Shown piece by piece: positions 24,854-35,760 of a stretch of DNA of 64,000 nt. Position numbers and translations under genes: made by a program. This stretch comes from AP-15 sp963747735 (GTDB lineage Bacteria; Pseudomonadota; Alphaproteobacteria; ATCC43930; CGMCC-115725), in assembly GCA_963747735.1 (NCBI GenBank), contig CAVVGE010000001.1, forward strand, positions 790,118-854,117, written 5' to 3'. The notes under the pieces are model-generated. The model saw nothing but the letters and a program-made list of their open reading frames with translations, was not told the origin of the DNA and did not search any database. Numbering within the stretch: position 1 is the first letter of the stretch; the number at the start of each line of letters is the position of its first letter.

Positions 24854-26301
<1,448 letters not shown>

Positions 26302-26305
<4 letters not shown>

Positions 26306-27312
26306 AAATCGGCCTCATCGGTTGCGGCAAGCAGGCGGTCAAGCACATCAGCGGATTGCGCAAGTGCCGGGAAGCCGAGCTCATTCTCGCCGACAAATAT
26401 GCGGACCGCGCCCGCGGGCTGGGGCAAAACGAAGGGCTCCCCTGGGTCGAGCGGGCCGAGGAGCTCTTTGCCGACCCCGAGATCACCGCGATCGACCTGT
26501 GCGTGCCGATCCCGTTTCATGCCGAGATGATCCGGCGGTGCCTCGCCGCGGGGAAGGATTTCTTTTGCGAAAAGCCGTCTTGCGAGAACGCCGCCCAGGC
26601 GCGTGAGCTCAACCGGCTCGCCGAGCGATCGCGCTGCATCGGCATGGTCGGCTACGTCTACCGGTTTGCGCCGGTCTTTCAAACGGCCGCCTCGATCCTT
26701 GCCGGTGCGCGCGACACCGGGTGCAGCCCGGTTCTCGGCCGGCTGGAAGTGGCCAGCATGCGTATCGGCGGCCGCGGCTCGGCGGCGCTGTGGAAGCATC
26801 GCCGGACGGAAGGCGGCGGCGCCTTCAACGAAATGCTGGTGCACATGCTCGAGCTGGCGATCTGGTATTTTGGCCCGATCGGGCGCGCCGAATTGATGAT
26901 CGACGAATTGCTGCGGCCGCAGCGCGTGATCGACGGCGAGCTGATGACCGCCGACGCCGAAGATTTCGTGCTCGCCCGCTTCTGGACCCGAGCCGGGATG
27001 CCGGTGATCATCCAAGCCGATCTGGTGAGCCCCGCCTTTACCCAGTTTCTCGAAGTGCACGGCGACAACGGCACCTTGATGGTGTCGATCCAGCCGGAGA
27101 TGCCGCAATTCGTCTTTACCCGCGAGGCCGCCGGCGGCTATGCGGCCGGCAGGACCGATCTCGGTCGCGGCCGGGTCAATTTGTTCGAGGCGCAGATGGC
27201 GGATTTTGTCGCTGCGGTGCGCGATCGCGGCGCGCACGCCGGCGCCACCCTCGCGGATTCGGTGCGGGTCATGGAAGCGATCGAGCTGCTCGGGCCCCGG
27301 CCGCCGCGCTGA
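26302..27312 (+). CDS. Gfo/Idh/MocA family oxidoreductase
   Basis: A 336-residue NAD(P)-dependent sugar-type dehydrogenase. It has a Rossmann N-terminal half (KIGLIGCGKQAVKHISGL) with the family motif CEKPSCENAAQA, and a C-terminal substrate half (GGGAFNEMLVHMLELAIWYF). Members act on inositol, sugars or nucleotide sugars. It is coupled to gltD by an ATGA overlap, yet the next genes form a polysaccharide locus, so a nucleotide-sugar substrate is plausible. The 3' end overlaps the convergent glycosyltransferase gene by 44 bases. Confidence 0.9.
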
Positions 27313-29200
27313 CCGGCGCCGGCACGGCGGAGGCCGATATCAGCGCGCCGATCGCAGCGACGTAGCCGGCGCTTTCCGTCTCCCAAGTCATGCTCTGGGC
27401 GGCTTTCATCGCATTGGCCTTGAGCTCGGGATAAACCTCCGGGGCGAGCATCCCTTCGATCGCCGCAGCCATTTCTTCGGGCTTGTGCTCATCGAACACG
27501 GCACCGATCCGATATTGCTCGACGGCTGCGGCCATGTCGCCGACGCGAGACACCGCGATCGGCAGGCGCGCCATCACCATTTCGAGAAATTTGTTGGGCA
27601 TGCTGAGAAAATTGTTCAAATGCTCGCTCGGTCGCGGGATCACGCCGATATCCGCGCCGGAGATATAGGGCACGAGATCGTTGGGCTCCTGCGCCGGCAG
27701 GAAGTGAACGCGATCGGCGACGCCGAGCGCCGCGGCATGCCGGGGCAACTCGTCAGTGACGTAGGCGAGCCAGCGCGGCAATGCGGTGGCGACAATCGCC
27801 ACATGGATCTGCGGCGCCATAAACGGCACCGCGTCGAGCAGCAGCTCGAGCCCTTGCTGCGGATAAGCCGAGCCCGACCAGACGACGACCCGCGCCGCTT
27901 TGCCGAGGCCGGCATCGGCGCGCAGCCGTCCGTCGATTTGGTAATCCCAGTAATAGCGGCAATTGCGCACGACGAGGGGCCGGGCGACCGCGTAGGTCCG
28001 CGCATACCAATCCGCAACCCCTTCGCCGACCGCGAGCATCAGGTCGGCTTTGCGGAAGATCGCAGCCTCCTCGCGCCGCTCGCACCGTTCGCGCAACGCT
28101 TCGAACCGGCTCAGCTCGACCGCCAGCCGGTGCGACGACAGCTCGACGGCGTCGTAGACCAGCTTTGCGCGGTCGCGGGCGGCAAGCCGGGCGGCGGCTA
28201 CGACCGCATAATTGTCGTGCGCCTGCACGACGTCGAAGTGGCGGCCCCGCGTCGCGATGTCCGCCTCCTTGGCAAACGCATGCGTCATCGCCCACTGGTG
28301 CAGCTGGCCGCCGAGCCGGCTCAAGAGCGTCAGCGTGCTGTCGTCCGCGGCATCGCGCCAAGCGGCCGCGAATGTCTCGCCGGACTTCTTCAGCACGAGC
28401 GTAAACGGGGCCACGAGCAAAACCCGCCGCAGCATTCTTCCGAGCCGGCAAGCCGGGCTTATCGCCAGGCGCCTGGCCCGCACCAGGGTGCCGCGCCGCC
28501 CGCCGTCGGATTTGCCGCGTGGCCGGCCGCGCGGCCGGCTGGCGCGCGCGCGCAGCTTGGCGGTGACGGGTCTCGGTGCAACCGAAATATACTCGACCGC
28601 GGGGCACATGTCCTGGAGCTGCTGCACCGGCGCGCGAAGCGCCACGACAGTCACCCGATTTCCCGCGTCGATCAGCGCCTTCGCCATGCGCGGGACCCGC
28701 GTGATGTCGCGCAAATCCTTGCGCGAGAGGATGCAGATGTGGCCGCTTTCGGCCGCTGCGCCGACCCGAGCGACAGGCAGCGCATCGGTCGCCGGTCGCG
28801 GCTCGTCGTTTGCCGATGGGGGGCTCGGGTCGAGGGCTTCGCCGACCAGCGCCCGCCAGACCGGCGCACGCCCGAGCAGAAGCAGCGTCAGACCGGCTCG
28901 CCTTTTGCGTCTGGCCAGCTCCGAAACCAGCCGGTCATACCGGCGGGCCGTAGCCCGCCAGACCGGGATTTGGGGCTTGATCTCCTCATACCGTTCCGCC
29001 TTGGAGCGGCACTCTGCGACCTCGGCCGCGAGCCTCTCAAGCGCCGCGCGCTCCGATGTCGGGTCGCGGCCCGTGCCGGCCGGGGTCGCGGGCTGCAATG
29101 CCGTGCAACCCGGCACGGCTTCGCTCGGGGGCGCCGCTGCAAGGGGCCCCACCTCGCCAGAACCGCCTAGGCCGGTCGTTGCGGGTGGCGACAATGCCAT
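27269..29200 (-). CDS. glycosyltransferase, GT-B fold (GT4-like)
   Basis: A 643-residue protein. The first 100 residues are Ala/Pro-rich then helical (ERLAAEVAECRSKAERYEEI, possible coiled coil), followed by a GT-B glycosyltransferase. The acceptor half begins HICILSRKDLRDITRVPRMA and the donor half includes VVWSGSAYPQQGLELLLDAV, GADIGVIPRPSEHLNNFL and SMPNKFLEMVMARLPIAVS. The EHLNN/SMPNKFLE segment replaces the usual E-x7-E site and is common in capsule transferases. It stands first in the minus-strand surface-polysaccharide cluster. Donor and acceptor are unknown. Confidence 0.82.
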   Translation of the reverse strand: MALSPPATTGLGGSGEVGPLAAAPPSEAVPGCTALQPATPAGTGRDPTSERAALERLAAEVAECRSKAERYEEIKPQIPVWRATARRYDRLVSELARRKRRAGLTLLLLGRAPVWRALVGEALDPSPPSANDEPRPATDALPVARVGAAAESGHICILSRKDLRDITRVPRMAKALIDAGNRVTVVALRAPVQQLQDMCPAVEYISVAPRPVTAKLRARASRPRGRPRGKSDGGRRGTLVRARRLAISPACRLGRMLRRVLLVAPFTLVLKKSGETFAAAWRDAADDSTLTLLSRLGGQLHQWAMTHAFAKEADIATRGRHFDVVQAHDNYAVVAAARLAARDRAKLVYDAVELSSHRLAVELSRFEALRERCERREEAAIFRKADLMLAVGEGVADWYARTYAVARPLVVRNCRYYWDYQIDGRLRADAGLGKAARVVVWSGSAYPQQGLELLLDAVPFMAPQIHVAIVATALPRWLAYVTDELPRHAAALGVADRVHFLPAQEPNDLVPYISGADIGVIPRPSEHLNNFLSMPNKFLEMVMARLPIAVSRVGDMAAAVEQYRIGAVFDEHKPEEMAAAIEGMLAPEVYPELKANAMKAAQSMTWETESAGYVAAIGALISASAVPAPVSAAAGARAARSLP

Positions 29201-29329
29201 CGGCTCGCACGCAAACCGCAGCCAAAGGATGGCCGTCCGAAGCCGATCATCGCCACCGGCTCGCCGCTGGCCAATCGGCCCATATCATCCCGGATTTGGC
29301 TTCACACCGTGCGACAAACCGATCGGTCG

Positions 29330-30622
29330 TCAATGGTGCGCATGCTCGCGCAAGGCGGCGCCGATCAGGCTTCCGGTCAGCCATACAATAAGGCTGCCGA
29401 TGAACACCACTATGACGATGCGCACGCTGTGCGGCTCGATCGCGTCTTGCGCCATCGTCGGCGCGAGAAAGTCGATCAGGTAGGAGTGCTGGTGTTGCAG
29501 CGCTGCCCGGCTCGTGTTGAGAAACGTCATTGCCGAGGTATAGGCATCCTGGGCAAAGGTTTGGTCGAGCACCAGATCCCCATACGCAGCCAGCAGATCC
29601 GCATAGGGCTTATCAGCCAAATCTCCGGCGAGCTTTTCGCTGGGGGTCGAGGCGAGCAGCCCGCGAGAAGCGACGATCTGTTTTTTCAGGGCGTCGACCC
29701 GAGATTTCAGCGTCTGCACTATCGGGCTGTCTTCGCGGGCGTAAGACAGGGTTGTGTGCAAATTGGCTTCGGTATCCGCCAGCTCTTGGAACAGCGCGCC
29801 GGCCACCCCGCCTACTGCGGTGGCGCTCGCGGTCGGGTCGATTTCGCCGTGCGCAAGTCGGAAGGCCCTGAGCTTGTCGTTGACCTGAGTCAGGTCTTGC
29901 TGTGCGTGCTTCACCTCCGACCGAGCGAAATTGAGCGCATCCTCGCGCATTTGAAAGAACGCCGCGTTCAGCTTGTCCTGCGTCAGCTGCACCAAGGTCT
30001 TGGCGATGAGCTGGGCATCGGCGGCGCTAAAGGCGTCGACCTCGAGCTGGACCACAGGATCGGTCGGGTCGGAGATTACCAGCACGTGACGCCCATAATA
30101 TTTGTAGAAATCTTCTTTGGACGCGTCCTTGGACATCCCCGACAACAGGTCGATCGGGCCGGCGGTCCACATCCGCCGCAGACCGATCTTTTTGTCGAGC
30201 GCCTCCATCGCCTCGATGGACCCCAGGTAGCTGGTGACGATGCCTTCTTCGTTCGAGCTGCTGGATGAGCTGGCTCCGGCCATTCCGATCATCGACAGGA
30301 TGCTCGATTGGCCCCCGGACGAGCCGCCCGCGGAAATGCTTCCGCCGCCTGAACCGGGCTGATCGCTCAGCACCATCCAGGCATCCGACACATACCGGTT
30401 GCTGGCGATGAGCCCATAATAGAGCGTGGCCAGCAAGGTCGGGAGCCCAACGCATAGCGCCATCACGATGCGGCGGCGCCGGCGGCGCGTCCTGAGGCCG
30501 TCGTAGAGCGTGGGGAGGATCCGTCCGGTGCCGACGAGCATCGCGTCCCCGGGTCTCGCAGCCGGGACCGGATGGTTCGTGCGCACGAAAATAAGCGCGC
30601 GGGCGAAGCCCTTTAGCTTCAT
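29330..30622 (-). CDS. capsule polysaccharide export inner-membrane protein (KpsE/Wzz-like)
   Basis: A 430-residue polysaccharide co-polymerase of the KpsE/BexC/CtrB type that links the inner-membrane exporter to the outer-membrane channel. It has a basic cytoplasmic N-terminus, a first membrane segment (IVMALCVGLPTLLATLYYGLIA), a periplasmic part with a Ser/Gly-rich loop (residues ~89-125) and long helices (RSEVKHAQQDLTQVNDKLRAF). The second membrane segment is near the C-terminus (VRIVIVVFIGSLIVWLTGSL). There is no tyrosine-kinase domain. It lies between the glycosyltransferase and the Wza/KpsD-like gene. Confidence 0.88.
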   Translation of the reverse strand: MKLKGFARALIFVRTNHPVPAARPGDAMLVGTGRILPTLYDGLRTRRRRRRIVMALCVGLPTLLATLYYGLIASNRYVSDAWMVLSDQPGSGGGSISAGGSSGGQSSILSMIGMAGASSSSSSNEEGIVTSYLGSIEAMEALDKKIGLRRMWTAGPIDLLSGMSKDASKEDFYKYYGRHVLVISDPTDPVVQLEVDAFSAADAQLIAKTLVQLTQDKLNAAFFQMREDALNFARSEVKHAQQDLTQVNDKLRAFRLAHGEIDPTASATAVGGVAGALFQELADTEANLHTTLSYAREDSPIVQTLKSRVDALKKQIVASRGLLASTPSEKLAGDLADKPYADLLAAYGDLVLDQTFAQDAYTSAMTFLNTSRAALQHQHSYLIDFLAPTMAQDAIEPHSVRIVIVVFIGSLIVWLTGSLIGAALREHAHH

Positions 30623-30919
30623 GCTCGTGTCCCTAAATGCTGCCGGGCAAGCTGGCCGATCGGTGCCGGATCGCCGCCAAGGGCGATGCAGGACTCATCA
30701 CTCGCTTGACGCGCGCCGACGATCGCGTGGCCGATATCGCCCACCGTCTGTTTCCGCCGATCGAGACCAAAAACTCCGCGACCCCACCATCGGAACTCAA
30801 ACTGCCGAGCCGAGTTATGGGCGCCGACCCGCCGATTTGCAAGGCGCGAGGCCCGAAGCGGAGATGCGGGAGGGACCTCGCGTCCGATCACCCGGGTCGC
30901 TGTTTGAATGCGAGCCGCG
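30623..30919. other. 297-base spacer in the polysaccharide locus
   Basis: Lies between the KpsE-like start and the Wza/KpsD-like stop on the minus strand. Short open frames exist but show no homology or good ribosome-binding site. A separate promoter for the KpsE-like gene may lie here; none is clear. Confidence 0.4.
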
Positions 30920-32773
30920 TCAGTAGCGCAGCGCGACCCCGGTCGCCACGGCAACCTGGTAGATGATCTGCGTGATATCCTTGATGAACGGCAAGGCCCA
31001 ATTGTCTGGCGAGGGCAGCACGATGACCTCGTCGCCGGGCAGCACCGGCGGGTGCGAGGCGACGATCGTTTCTCCGCTCTGCCGGATCACCAGAAGGTTC
31101 GAGGTGTCTGCGCGTTCGGTGAACCCGCCGGCGGTGGCGATGTAATGGCTCACATCGGTGCCGCGGACCCAGACCATCGCCTGCGGCACCCTGACCTCGC
31201 CGCTGACCAGCACCAGATCGGTGCGCGACGGCACGACAATGACGTCGCCGTCTTCGAGCCGGACATTCGCGGGGTGACCGTTGTGCTGCACGACAAGCCG
31301 GCCTTCGGGCGTCACATTGGTGAGCTGGGCCGCGAACTGAAAGATGATCTGCGCCTCCTGCTGGCGCATCTGCGCCTGCTCGGCGGTCACCGTAGGCGAA
31401 GTTACGACGGTGCTTTCGAGCCGTTGAAAGGCGTCCTTGATGGCTTGGGTCTGCGCCTGAGCCACGCTCAAACGGCGGACATAAATCGCTGAAGGATCTG
31501 AAAAATAGCTGTTGACCGGCAAATACGGCAACACGTCGAGAAGCCGCGCCTGCCGGATCACCACCAGTGTCGTCGGGCCGTCGATCCGACCGTCGAACTT
31601 GACCGTCATCACATTGGTCGGCGTATCCGGGTTAAAGGTGACGACATCGCCGTTTTCGAGGCTGGCGCGCCGCAATTCGGGCAGCGAAAAATAAAAAGCC
31701 GCCGGCCTCCCGGCCCGGATCCCGACGAGATCGGCATGGGTGGCATCGGGATAGGGCCGCGCCAAAGCGGTCAGCTCGGCTCCCGAATATGGCCGCGAAA
31801 GCTCGTAGCGAAAGACCCCGCCGACATCCCCCTCCGCCGCCACTGTCAAGCCTTGCGGACCGACCAGAATGGTGTCGCGCTCGCGCAGCCGAACCGCCGG
31901 CAACCGGCCGTGCAGCAGGAAATCATAGAGATCGGCAGTGGCGATCGGCTTGCCGTCGCGCAAGATCCGGATGTCGCGGTAGCTGCCCAAATTGGGGTCG
32001 ACGCCCCCCGCGGCTTGCAAAAAGGTGATGACGCTCGCGGTCGAGGGCTGCGCATATTGGCCGGGGGAGATCACCGCGCCGGTAACAAACACATTGACCG
32101 AAACGGCATTCGCCATCGTCACGTAAACCATTGCGTTTGAATGATAAACGGCGGCGATGGCGGCGGCGGCCGTGGTTTGCAGGTTGCCGGCGGTTATGCC
32201 GGCGACGTGCACCGGCCCGATCGAAGGAATGAAAATATCGCCGTTGCTGTCTACCGTGGCCTGCTGATCGAGCGTCGTTGCGCCGTAGATATGAATTTGG
32301 ACGGCATCGCCCGGGGCCAAGACATGGTTCGGATCAAACGACACCAGCCCCGCGGGCGGCTGGACATTGGTCGCCGACACAATGGGGCTTGTAGCCATGG
32401 CCCCCGCCGCCGCCGCGCCGGCCGCTTGCGGCAAGATGCCGCTCAAGGCACTGGTGGCACCGGCGCCGGCTTGCCCGCCCCCGAGCGCGGCATTGATCAT
32501 CGCACCGAGCCCGCCGTTTGCTGCCTGGGTCGCTCCTGCCGCAGGCTGCGCGGTCGTGGCGGTGGGGGCCGACCCGGCAAATTGCACGGTCGTGCCGAGG
32601 CCGCGCTGGAACAAATTGGCGCCGAACATCGGCGGCAGTGTGCTCCGGCTCGGCAGGCTGCGCGTGTCCGCGCCGCCGATCGGCACCGGCGCCTGGGTTT
32701 CGATGCTGGTTTGTGCGACGGCCGCGCTCGCCGTCATGACAGAGAGCAGAAACCCCGCCAGGAAGCCCCTCAT
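30920..32773 (-). CDS. polysaccharide export outer-membrane protein (Wza/KpsD-like)
   Basis: A 617-residue periplasmic/outer-membrane export protein with a clear signal peptide (MRGFLAGFLLSVMTASAAVA). A low-complexity Ala/Gly region comes next, then the Poly_export domain (HVLAPGDAVQIHIYGATTL, DSNGDIFIPSIGPVHVAGI) and several SLBB-type beta-grasp repeats (VNVFVTGAVISPGQYAQP, DGDVIVVPSRTDLVLVSGEV). Start ATG 32773 is chosen for the signal peptide, although the frame is open to TTG 32899. There is no lipobox, so it resembles KpsD more than Wza. The small lipoprotein gene just upstream may supply the anchor. Confidence 0.9.
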   Translation of the reverse strand: MRGFLAGFLLSVMTASAAVAQTSIETQAPVPIGGADTRSLPSRSTLPPMFGANLFQRGLGTTVQFAGSAPTATTAQPAAGATQAANGGLGAMINAALGGGQAGAGATSALSGILPQAAGAAAAGAMATSPIVSATNVQPPAGLVSFDPNHVLAPGDAVQIHIYGATTLDQQATVDSNGDIFIPSIGPVHVAGITAGNLQTTAAAAIAAVYHSNAMVYVTMANAVSVNVFVTGAVISPGQYAQPSTASVITFLQAAGGVDPNLGSYRDIRILRDGKPIATADLYDFLLHGRLPAVRLRERDTILVGPQGLTVAAEGDVGGVFRYELSRPYSGAELTALARPYPDATHADLVGIRAGRPAAFYFSLPELRRASLENGDVVTFNPDTPTNVMTVKFDGRIDGPTTLVVIRQARLLDVLPYLPVNSYFSDPSAIYVRRLSVAQAQTQAIKDAFQRLESTVVTSPTVTAEQAQMRQQEAQIIFQFAAQLTNVTPEGRLVVQHNGHPANVRLEDGDVIVVPSRTDLVLVSGEVRVPQAMVWVRGTDVSHYIATAGGFTERADTSNLLVIRQSGETIVASHPPVLPGDEVIVLPSPDNWALPFIKDITQIIYQVAVATGVALRY

Positions 32774-32895
32774 TGTCGTCCCCCACCCTGTCTGCCACAC
32801 CTGCACCGCGTTGCGTAGCTGGCCGGCGAACCGAAACTCCCTCTCGACGGTTCGAACGCTTACGGCCTGGCTGCGCCGGTCAGCCCACAGGGGCC

Positions 32896-33291
32896 TCAAT
32901 AACCGCTGACGACCACCGGCGTCATTTCATACCACCGGTCGCCGCGTTGGCAGAACGCATAGGCCGTAGGGCGCGCCTCACCAACCTCGCTGCGGCTCAG
33001 CCGCCCGACGCGGCAAAGCTCCCCTAGCCCCGATTGCCGGCTCGGTCCGAGCACGAGCACCGCCGTGCGGCCGTCAAGGAGCCGGTATGGCAGGTGACCG
33101 CCGGAGGGCGCATTGGTCAAAATCCGCGCGGTATCGGCGGCGACCGGAGTGCCGGCTGCCGAAGCTGCGGCCTGTTGCGATGCCGTCGGCTCGCCGGGAG
33201 CGGACAGGGTTCCGCAACCTACCAGCACGACACCGACCGCGACCCAGCTCGCCACAGCGCAGCGGGGCGGCACTCTCGCCGCACTCCTCAA
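32896..33291 (-). CDS. small putative lipoprotein of the polysaccharide locus
   Basis: A 131-residue protein with an N-terminal hydrophobic segment ending in a lipobox-like VGVVLVGC, which suggests outer- or inner-membrane lipidation. The mature part has two Cys and ends in DRWYEMTPVVVSGY. No family is recognised. It lies 122 bases upstream of the Wza/KpsD-like gene and shares its direction, so a helper role in export is inferred from position only. Confidence 0.6.
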   Translation of the reverse strand: MRSAARVPPRCAVASWVAVGVVLVGCGTLSAPGEPTASQQAAASAAGTPVAADTARILTNAPSGGHLPYRLLDGRTAVLVLGPSRQSGLGELCRVGRLSRSEVGEARPTAYAFCQRGDRWYEMTPVVVSGY

Positions 33292-33395
33292 TGAAAGCCC
33301 CTATGACACCCCCAACCGCCGCAGCATACGGCAAACCCGCCCGTCCCCTCAATGCCCTTGCCTTTCCGCTGTGTTCCGAGGCCGCTCCCCGCAGG

Positions 33396-34559
33396 TTACG
33401 AATTGCGCTTTATTCGCGCCGTTTGGGCGAGGACCCGCTCGGCCAAGTCGGCGATCCGCCGGGCGCTCGCGCCGTCGCCGAACGGCACCCGCCAGTCGCG
33501 TTCGACTGCCAGCGCTTGGTGCGTCGCGGCGACGATCCGCCGCGGATCGCACCCGGCCAAGCGGTTGGCGCCGATCGCCAAGGTTTCAGTCCACTCCGTG
33601 TTGTCACGCAAGGTTACGCAGGGAACGTGATGGATACAGGCTTCCTGCTGCACCCCGCCCGAATCGGTGAAGACGAGACGCGCGTTGCCGAGCAGCGCCA
33701 AGAAATCGAGGTAGCCGACGGCATCGGCGAGCGCGAGCCCCGGCAGCGCGGCGACCCATCGGCCCAGACCGAATTCGCCGAGCCGCTTTTGCGTGCGCGG
33801 GTGGGCGAGAAACAGCACCGGGAGCTGCGCCGCCTCCGCCGCGGCCGAGACGCCTTCCAGCGCTTTGCGCAAAGTCTGCGCAACATCGACGTTCTCCTCG
33901 CGATGCGTCGTCAACAGAGCGTAGCCGCCAGGCGCCAAGCCAAACCGCCGCAGCGGGTCGGATTTTGCGGTCGCCAGGGCAAAATGCCGCAGCGAGGCGT
34001 CGACGATCGGGTTGCCGACCAGATGAATCTCGCCACGCACCCCTTCGCTTTGCAAATTGCCGACACTTTTCGGGCTGGTGGCAAACAGGTGGTCGGAGAT
34101 GTGGTCGATCACGACCCGATTGTGCTCCTCCGGCATTCGCCAGTCGTAGCTGCGCTCGCCAGCTTCGACATGGCCGACAGCGATGTGCAGCTTTCGCGCT
34201 GCGAGAGCGCCGGCCAGGTTGGTGTTTGCATCTCCACCGACCAGAAAGAGGGCCGGGCGCCGGTCCAGCAGGATTTTTTCGACGCCTTCGAGCATCGCTG
34301 CGGTCTGGCCGCCATGGGTCCGCTTTTCGGCCACACCGCTCAGGCGATAGTCGGGGGCCGGCAATTCGAGGTCGTCGAACAATTGCGAATCCATGTTGGG
34401 CGAATAATGCTGTCCGGTATGGACCACAAAGTGCGGCAGCGCCCGTCGTCTAAATTCGTGGATAATCGGCGCCAGCATAACGATGCCGGGGCGGGTGCCC
34501 AGGGCGATGCCGATCACGGGCACAAGATCGTCGTTATTCAGGACCTTTATTTCGTACAT
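33396..34559 (-). CDS. wecB: UDP-N-acetylglucosamine 2-epimerase (non-hydrolysing) family
   Basis: Interconverts UDP-GlcNAc and UDP-ManNAc, a precursor for surface polysaccharide. Start at ATG 34559 (MYEIKVLNNDD) gives 387 residues. Conserved blocks are HTGQHYSPNMDSQLFDDL, GHVEAGERSYDWRMPEEHNR, VGNPIVDA, TTHREENVD and TDSGGVQQEA. Two differences are odd: the nucleotide-site motif reads GTRPGIVML instead of GTRPE-x-IK-M, and VxGDT reads VGGDA. The family assignment is firm, but substrate or activity may differ, so the symbol is tentative. Confidence 0.8.
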   Translation of the reverse strand: MYEIKVLNNDDLVPVIGIALGTRPGIVMLAPIIHEFRRRALPHFVVHTGQHYSPNMDSQLFDDLELPAPDYRLSGVAEKRTHGGQTAAMLEGVEKILLDRRPALFLVGGDANTNLAGALAARKLHIAVGHVEAGERSYDWRMPEEHNRVVIDHISDHLFATSPKSVGNLQSEGVRGEIHLVGNPIVDASLRHFALATAKSDPLRRFGLAPGGYALLTTHREENVDVAQTLRKALEGVSAAAEAAQLPVLFLAHPRTQKRLGEFGLGRWVAALPGLALADAVGYLDFLALLGNARLVFTDSGGVQQEACIHHVPCVTLRDNTEWTETLAIGANRLAGCDPRRIVAATHQALAVERDWRVPFGDGASARRIADLAERVLAQTARIKRNS

Positions 34560-34677
34560 CTTTTGGCTGGCTGGCACCGGACACGGGTCATCGACCAAGG
34601 CAGTCTATCCGGCCGCTTGCATCACGGACAAGGCGGTCGGCGGCGCGCCTCTCGGCACGGGCCGGAGGCAGGCGGCC

Positions 34678-35760
34678 TTAGCGGCGCGCCTCGACGGCTG
34701 CGGTGTAGAGCTCGTGCCATTGCGCCATGGCCGCTTCCCATGCCGGGATGTCGGCGGCCGAGCCGAAAGCCGCGTTGTTCAAATCTGCCAGGCCGCGCCC
34801 GTTGCCGTCGAGCAGGCCCATGATGCGGTCTCCGTCGATGCCCGGCCGACCGGTGAGCAGCAATCCGTTGCGGCCATCCTGCACCAGGTCGCGGCACATC
34901 CCGACCGGCGTGGAAAGCACCGGGACGCCGCTGCCCAGAGCTTCGGGCAGGCTCGCCGGCCCGCCCTCGAACGGGCTCAGGATCAGCAATGCGTCGATCG
35001 ACGAATAGATCCGGGCCATCAGCGGATAGGGCGGGCGTCCCCAATGCCGAGCTTCGAAGCCCCGGGCTCTAGCCATCCTTGCGTCGCGCCAGCGGCCGCG
35101 CCCGACAAACACAAACGCAATTCGATCCGGGTCGAGGTGGGCCATCAGCGCGCCGAATATCCGCTCTCCCTTGACCCCGTTGGCGTACCGCCTGGAAAAG
35201 ATGCCGAGCCGCAACCGGCTACCCGACATTTGCCGCGGCCGCTCCGGAATCGGAAAGACATTGCGGTCTACACCGTGCGGAATGACACGGGTATTGGTGA
35301 TGCCGTGCTCGGCCAGCACCGAGGCTTGCCTGGTGTTGAGGCAGTGAACGATCAGCGCCTCTCGGTAGCGCGGCAGAAAATACTCGAGCCGAAGCCAGGC
35401 CCTCTCGTCGTCCGGATCGTGGTGCATGGTCGTCACCGCCGGCTGCAGCAGACGCCGTTCGAGATTGGGACGATGATAATGCCACACATCGGCCCCCCGC
35501 TGCGGCCGGCAAGACCGGGTCACCAGCCGCCCCGGCGGCGCGGCCGCGGTCGCCCGATCGATCAGGTCGGCAAAGATGCTGCTGGTCAGCAGCCTCGACG
35601 ACAGCACATGATTGACACGCAGCGGGGTGAGCGCGGCCGGGCCCAGGGGTGGAACGGGGCAGGCGAGGCGGGATCGCGGCGACAAAGCCGACCACCACCG
35701 ATCCTGATAGCGAGCGGACAACGCCGTGCCTGGCCCGGATTTCTCAGGCGGCCGGCGCAT
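34678..35760 (-). CDS. glycosyltransferase, GT4/GT1-type
   Basis: A 360-residue GT-B retaining glycosyltransferase. The donor-binding signature E-x7-E is intact in SPFEGGPASLPEALGSGVPV, and FSRRYANGVKGERIFGAL and VIPHGVDRNVFP mark the inter-domain region. It begins at about 35760, overlapping the end of the quinone-oxidoreductase-like gene by 17 bases. It is therefore transcriptionally linked both to that gene and to the polysaccharide cluster downstream. Sugar specificity is unknown. Confidence 0.85.
   Translation of the reverse strand: MRRPPEKSGPGTALSARYQDRWWSALSPRSRLACPVPPLGPAALTPLRVNHVLSSRLLTSSIFADLIDRATAAAPPGRLVTRSCRPQRGADVWHYHRPNLERRLLQPAVTTMHHDPDDERAWLRLEYFLPRYREALIVHCLNTRQASVLAEHGITNTRVIPHGVDRNVFPIPERPRQMSGSRLRLGIFSRRYANGVKGERIFGALMAHLDPDRIAFVFVGRGRWRDARMARARGFEARHWGRPPYPLMARIYSSIDALLILSPFEGGPASLPEALGSGVPVLSTPVGMCRDLVQDGRNGLLLTGRPGIDGDRIMGLLDGNGRGLADLNNAAFGSAADIPAWEAAMAQWHELYTAAVEARR

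Noticed and set aside
30619..30954. Small minus-strand open frames between the KpsE-like and Wza/KpsD-like genes
   Set aside because: No homology, no clear ribosome-binding site, and composition of noncoding sequence.
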